DNA of 36,620 nucleotides from assembly GCA_028825025.1 (NCBI GenBank), contig JAPKAX010000007.1:1-36620 (forward strand). The letters are read 5' to 3'. This DNA is from Rhodospirillales bacterium. GTDB taxonomy: Bacteria > Pseudomonadota > Alphaproteobacteria > Rhodospirillales > Casp-alpha2. This document shows positions 32,181-36,620 of the stretch, piece by piece. Below the pieces are notes generated by a model. The model was not told the DNA's origin. It did no database searches and saw only the letters and a list, made by a program, of their open reading frames with translations. The position numbers and the translations under genes are program-made. Numbering within the stretch: position 1 is the stretch's first letter; every line of letters begins with the position of its first letter.

Positions 32181-32367
32181 TGCCTAGAGTGCTAAGTTAT
32201 AGTTCTCTTTCTAGCTCAAATTTATTTATATTTGGGCAGATTTTACACGATTATCTAAGGCATAGGCACCCGGTCCATGGGCAACAGATGGATTGAGGCT
32301 CACCCGCAATAGTAACGTTTTTCATTTTTGTTTGGTTACTAAAATCAGCATCAATACGTCCTGCCCG

Positions 32368-32514
32368 TTATTCTGAATCTGCAAACATTGCTTCTTTTTC
32401 TGCTTCAGTTTTAGATTTATATTCCTCACGCGTTAATGCGTGCCAACCATTACAATCCCCAGTTGGAGATCTGCCACATTGACATGTTCCGTTTTCATTT
32501 CTTACATTTGTCAT
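32368..32514 (-). CDS. 48-aa CDGSH-like (CxCG...C..H) small protein
   Basis: ATG..TAA on the minus strand: MTNVRNENGTCQCGRSPTGDCNGWHALTREEYKSKTEAEKEAMFADSE. Below the length cutoff of the supplied ORF track. Confidence 0.65.
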   Translation of the reverse strand: MTNVRNENGTCQCGRSPTGDCNGWHALTREEYKSKTEAEKEAMFADSE

Positions 32515-32651
32515 AATTTATTCCTATTTTTTTAAAATTAATATATCAAGGGATAGTTACTTGTTACTAACAGGAGGAATATACAGTTTGACTAAATATG
32601 GAAAAACATAAAAAATGCGAAAACATTGTTCGTAAAAAGAGAACTATATCT

Positions 32652-33575
32652 ATGGGTCAGCTAGAAGATATGCATGTGTTTGTCAGAATTGTTGAAGCGG
32701 GTAGTATCACGCAAGCCGCAGATCAATTGAACTTGGCAAAATCCGCCGTTAGTAAACGTCTAGGGGACTTGGAAAGCAGATTGGGTTCTAAGCTAATCAA
32801 TCGAACTACTCGTACATCTAGCATTACCGAAGCTGGTGACCAGTATTACCAACGTGTAAAAATTTTGTTGGCTGATGTAGAGACTTTGAACGGTGAGATG
32901 GCCTATAAAACTGAGGTGCTAGCTGGATCCTTGAAGATGTCAGTGCCATTGTCTTTTGGCATTAGTCACCTAACGTCAGTCATCGACCTTTTTATGTGCC
33001 TGCATCCAGAATTAAGCATTAATATAGATTTTTCTGATCGCAAAGTAGACATTATAGAAGGTGGCTACGACCTAGCATTTCGTATTGGTTCGCTGTCAAA
33101 CTCCAGTCTACAGGCTCGCAAAATCACACCGATTAGGCATGCCATCTGTGCCAGTCCAGATTATCTTGAGCGTCAAGGTACGCCCTCTGCCCCACAAGAG
33201 TTAACAGCACATAAAATACTCAAGTATGGGCATTGGCCGTTAGCCGGCATGTCTCTATTAGATCACACAGGACAGCAGCACTTAGTTAATGTTGAAGCTT
33301 ATCTTACTGCCAATAATGGTGATGCTCTGAAGAAATTAGCCCTATCTGGCCACGGCATTACTATTCTGCCAACATTTATCGTTTGGGAAGCTTTGGAAAA
33401 GAAGGACTTGGTATTGATACTCGAGAACTTCTCGCTACCTCCTATGAGTGCCTACGTAATCTACCCACCAACTCGCTATCTTCCGCACAAGGTTAGGAGC
33501 CTGATTGATTTTCTGATTGAGCGCTTTGGTGACGAGCCTTATTGGGATAAATCTACGGAGGTTTTCAAAAATTAA
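32652..33575 (+). CDS. LysR-family transcriptional regulator
   Basis: MGQLEDMHVFVRIVEAGSITQAADQLNLAKSAVSKRLGDLESRLGSKLINRTTRTSSITEAGDQYYQR. ATG 32652 preferred over 32598. Confidence 0.95.
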   Translation: MGQLEDMHVFVRIVEAGSITQAADQLNLAKSAVSKRLGDLESRLGSKLINRTTRTSSITEAGDQYYQRVKILLADVETLNGEMAYKTEVLAGSLKMSVPLSFGISHLTSVIDLFMCLHPELSINIDFSDRKVDIIEGGYDLAFRIGSLSNSSLQARKITPIRHAICASPDYLERQGTPSAPQELTAHKILKYGHWPLAGMSLLDHTGQQHLVNVEAYLTANNGDALKKLALSGHGITILPTFIVWEALEKKDLVLILENFSLPPMSAYVIYPPTRYLPHKVRSLIDFLIERFGDEPYWDKSTEVFKN

Positions 33576-33864
33576 GTGTATAGTTTTAAATCTAGGAACA
33601 TAGTCAGCTAATGAGGTTTGCCCTGTCACGTTATCATTAATAAAACCTGCTAAGTGGGTGATGATTTAGCTTTGAGACATTGCACCTGAATCTACTCGAA
33701 TGTAGGGCAGGGTATGAACAGAAATTCAAACGCCGTGTGTTAGCCCTGTTGTTAGCCCAACATCATATTAAATAAAAAAGGACCTAGAGATTTCTCCCGG
33801 TTATTTACTTTGGCTTCCATATGGAAAAAACTACAACAACTAAAAAAAAGTATTAACTTATCAT

Positions 33865-35085
33865 ATGGCCTCCTTTTTTGAAAATTGTAATCCATGTCGT
33901 TCTACAGCACTTGAACAACTTGCACTTATTACGCCAAAACTTGGCAGACGTTATGCTAATGAACGTAATTTTGATCGTGGCGCGGGTCATCATGAAGGCG
34001 TAACTATGCTCTCACCCTGGATACGTCATCGCCTTTTACTGGAAGAGGAATTAGCGTCTGCGGCTCTTCGTGCGCATAGCTTTCAAGATGCTGAAAAATT
34101 TATACAGGAAATTTTTTGGAGAACCTATTGGAAAGGTTGGTTAGAGTTGCACCCCAAAGTCTGGGCTGATTATAAGGTAACACGAGATCACGACCTTTAT
34201 ACATGGGAAAAAGATGAGGGGTTGCGTCGAGCGCTTGCTGGGGTGACTGGAATTAAGTGTTTTGACCATTGGTTGATGGAGCTTCGTCAAACTCATTATC
34301 TGCATAATCATGCACGGATGTGGTTTGCAAGTATTTGGGTATTTACACTTGGTTTGCCTTGGACGATTGGTGCTGATTTGTTTATGCAATTACTTCTTGA
34401 CGGTGATCCAGCGTCAAACACTCTTTCTTGGCGTTGGGTTTCAGGGTTACAGACGCAAGGCAAAACTTATCTAGCTCGAGCGGATAATATTGAAAAATAT
34501 ACTGAAGGTAGGTTTAAACCTGATAACCAACTGGCCCTTGAAGCTAAGCCATTAGAGGAAATTGGGTTGCCTAACCTGAAAACTCTAGAAATACCGATGC
34601 TACCTGAGGGGGGAAAGCCATCAATATTATTATTGCATGATGATGATCTTAGCCCAGAGAGCGCACCACTACCCCATCAGGATATAGTAGGAATAGCTCT
34701 TATGAACGGTTCTGAAAGGCGCTCACCAAGTGGCGTAGCACGGAATGTTTACGAATTTGTTGAGGCAGGTCTCGAGGATGCAGTCCAACGCCTAGGTAAC
34801 AGGTGCGTCTTACCCTCGTGTAAGGCAGAGGTAAAATCAGTTCTCCAATTGGCTCACCAGACAGGAGCACGTCGTATAATAAGCATACACGCTCCAGTTG
34901 GTCCAGTCCGGGATGCTATCGATGACTTTGTAATTCAGCTTGGTATGACTGAAAATTCAAATGGATTAGTCGTGGAGATAGGCATTCGAGACTGGGATGC
35001 ATTTTGCTGGCCATATGCTAAGAAAGGATTTTTTAATTTTAGAAAAAATATTCCAGTACTCTTATCTAATCTCGTTGTTCTCTAG
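33865..35085 (+). CDS. Photolyase/cryptochrome-like FAD-binding domain protein with C-terminal alpha/beta domain
   Basis: RRYANERNFDRGAGHHEGVTMLSPWIRHRLL, KFIQEIFWRTYWKGWLELHPKVW, LMELRQTHYLHNHARMWFASIWVFTLGLPWTIGADLFMQLLLDGDPASNTLSWRWVSGLQTQGKTYLARADNIEKYT (photolyase FAD fold). The residues after about 245 look Rossmann-like. Confidence 0.88.
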   Translation: MASFFENCNPCRSTALEQLALITPKLGRRYANERNFDRGAGHHEGVTMLSPWIRHRLLLEEELASAALRAHSFQDAEKFIQEIFWRTYWKGWLELHPKVWADYKVTRDHDLYTWEKDEGLRRALAGVTGIKCFDHWLMELRQTHYLHNHARMWFASIWVFTLGLPWTIGADLFMQLLLDGDPASNTLSWRWVSGLQTQGKTYLARADNIEKYTEGRFKPDNQLALEAKPLEEIGLPNLKTLEIPMLPEGGKPSILLLHDDDLSPESAPLPHQDIVGIALMNGSERRSPSGVARNVYEFVEAGLEDAVQRLGNRCVLPSCKAEVKSVLQLAHQTGARRIISIHAPVGPVRDAIDDFVIQLGMTENSNGLVVEIGIRDWDAFCWPYAKKGFFNFRKNIPVLLSNLVVL

Positions 35086-35258
35086 ACAAAAGTATTTGTT
35101 CATTTGAATATTTAAGTTTTAACTCAGCCATTTCTCGAAACATAAGAAATTACGACGTGGGTAGTAGGTAAGTTCTTATAATTGTGATTTCCGTCTTTAA
35201 GTAATATTTTTTAATTATAATTATTAAAACCGCCTATTTTCTGATTTTTGTGATGCTT

Positions 35259-36035
35259 TTAAGAATTAGGTTGGCAAAAATCACAAAAATATGCTGACCG
35301 TCCAGAAATATCAATTTTGGATATTACTCCTTGGCATCTTGGACACTTCTTTTTTTTATAAATATTTAAGCTGCTTGTATTTACGCTGCCTACCTTTTTA
35401 AAATTGGTTATAATTTTGTTGTGTTTAACTCCCACTTCCAAAAGTGCCTGAGCATCGTTCCAGAGATTTTCCAGTTGGCTTCTATCTAGTTCTTGACCGC
35501 GCTTATTAGGATGAACACATTGACGCCAAAGTACCTCGGTTCTGTAGATATTTCCTATACCAGCTATAACAGATTGATCCATTAAAAGCGTACCAATTTT
35601 TGCCCTACTTCTGCTAACCCGTTCAAAAAACTTAATTGGATCAGCATCTTTGCGGAGTAAATCTGGCCCAATTCTTCCAATAAGTTTGCTTTTCGCTTGT
35701 TCGTTTAAAATTTCACAAATTGTTGGACCGCTTATGTCAATAAAGTGGGTTTTTCCAACCAGACGCACCCGAACTTCGCCTTTTGCCTCCTCAACGGGCA
35801 ACTTTCTTTGCTTTATTCGTCCGAATAGACCTAAATGAATATGAAGCGATTGATTATTTGTAAAATCATAGAGCAAGTGTTTACCAAAAGCCTCTACAGC
35901 TACACATTGTTGTTTATTTATAGATTTGGCACCAATGTTAAAACGTCCTTGAGGGGAGGAAACAGCAACGTTAAATCCCACAAATAACTTTCTATGATCA
36001 CGTGCGGCGCGATGAATTGTGTGGCCTTCAGGCAT
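35259..36035 (-). CDS. Fpg/Nei-family DNA glycosylase (Nei-like)
   Basis: MPEGHTIHRAARDHRKLFVG, HLGLFGRI, LLMDQSVIAGIGNIYRTEVLWRQCVHPNKRG, zinc finger CPRCQGVISKIDISGRSAYFCDFCQ. Confidence 0.93.
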   Translation of the reverse strand: MPEGHTIHRAARDHRKLFVGFNVAVSSPQGRFNIGAKSINKQQCVAVEAFGKHLLYDFTNNQSLHIHLGLFGRIKQRKLPVEEAKGEVRVRLVGKTHFIDISGPTICEILNEQAKSKLIGRIGPDLLRKDADPIKFFERVSRSRAKIGTLLMDQSVIAGIGNIYRTEVLWRQCVHPNKRGQELDRSQLENLWNDAQALLEVGVKHNKIITNFKKVGSVNTSSLNIYKKKKCPRCQGVISKIDISGRSAYFCDFCQPNS

Positions 36036-36054
36036 GCTCTCAGCTTTTATCTTT

Positions 36055-36098
36055 TGGTTGTTGGGATAGGGTTTAAACTTACGACCTTCAGGTTATGG
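36055..36098 (-). other. tRNA-fMet(CAT)-like 3'-half fragment
   Basis: Minus strand CCATAACCTGAAGGTCGTAAGTTTAAACCCTATCCCAACAACCA: anticodon CAT, AACCTG-AAGGTC, degraded T-arm and ...CAACCA end. There is no recognisable 5' half. Confidence 0.7.
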
Positions 36099-36386
36099 AT
36101 GTTATGATGTAAGAATTACTTGTCTATCATATAAATTATTTATTTGTTACTCAATGTTGTCTTGTGAAGCTGTATATCAAATGGTTTTGTGAATATTTAT
36201 GGTTATAGACCTAAAGGGTTTTAAACAAGCCATTCAATATAACTCTTCAAGGAGCGGGGAGTTTCTGTAATCCTGATTTTTATTTTATGATCGGCACGAC
36301 TTACCCCCGTCCCTTTCAAGGGTCGTGGACAAATTTTAATTCTCTTTCTAATAATTTTTGAATTTAAAAAATTAGAAACATAACTT

Positions 36387-36620
36387 CTAATCTAGGCAGT
36401 CTTTTTCTCCCTGTCGTAGTCTCATACGCGCTTGGTAAAGGAAGGTTGCATTTAAGACTTCTGGTTTAAGTCGGTAATCATGGGCATCCTTGGCACAGCT
36501 TGGGTCAAGGGGCTTGATTTCACCTGCAGCCATTGCAAGCAATTGAAGACGGGCGGCGACTTCGAAGTTATAGGCAAGCACACTAGCTTCCTCAACACTA
36601 CCCCCAGCCGAAAGTTGCCC
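36387..36620 (-). CDS. C-terminal end of a protein truncated by the window, possibly class II aldolase/adducin family
   Basis: GQLSAGGSVEEASVLAYNFEVAARLQLLAMAAGEIKPLDPSCAKDAHDYRLKPEVLNATFLYQARMRLRQGEKDCLD*. The EEA...YNFEVAARLQLLAMAAG stretch resembles the C-terminal helix of class II aldolases. Confidence 0.4.
   Translation of the reverse strand, partial: GQLSAGGSVEEASVLAYNFEVAARLQLLAMAAGEIKPLDPSCAKDAHDYRLKPEVLNATFLYQARMRLRQGEKDCLD

Noticed and set aside
33576-33864. Gene remnant in the LysR-photolyase gap (AGYEQKFKRRVLALLLAQHHIK*)
   Set aside because: Short reading frame without recognisable homology; not supportable.

Overview
The window is an alphaproteobacterial-type chromosomal segment. 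From left to right it contains: decayed IS30 transposase and histidine-kinase remnants; fabA-fabB-fabI followed by an Irr-type Fur regulator; a rubrerythrin / CCG-type Fe-S protein / DUF3501 trio; an SH3-domain protein; a broken alpha/beta hydrolase; a 2-hydroxyacid dehydrogenase and a nitroreductase; a decayed PAS histidine kinase; a minus-strand sulfur cluster (Rrf2 regulator, cysK, moeB/thiF-like, dsrE-like); dut, coaBC, ubiB and ubiE; mutM, a small secreted protein and rpsT; and the replication-initiation block dnaA-dnaN-recF-gyrB. After gyrB the character changes to an accessory-looking segment. It carries YceI, an unknown multi-pass membrane protein, a YqjG-like glutathionyl-hydroquinone reductase, a pirin pseudogene, an unannotated 48-aa CDGSH-like mini-protein, a LysR regulator, a photolyase/cryptochrome-like protein with apparently inverted domain order, and a Nei/Fpg glycosylase. 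It ends near a tRNA-fMet 3'-half fragment. I see no CRISPR array, complete tRNA/rRNA gene or recognisable defence system. The best leads are the tRNA fragment, the domain-inverted photolyase, the overlooked mini-protein, the YhaJ/YqjG/pirin-like cassette, the Irr/rubrerythrin/DUF3501 locus with candidate operators, and the Cys-poor Rrf2-CysK pair. All calls come from reading the sequence; no searches were run.
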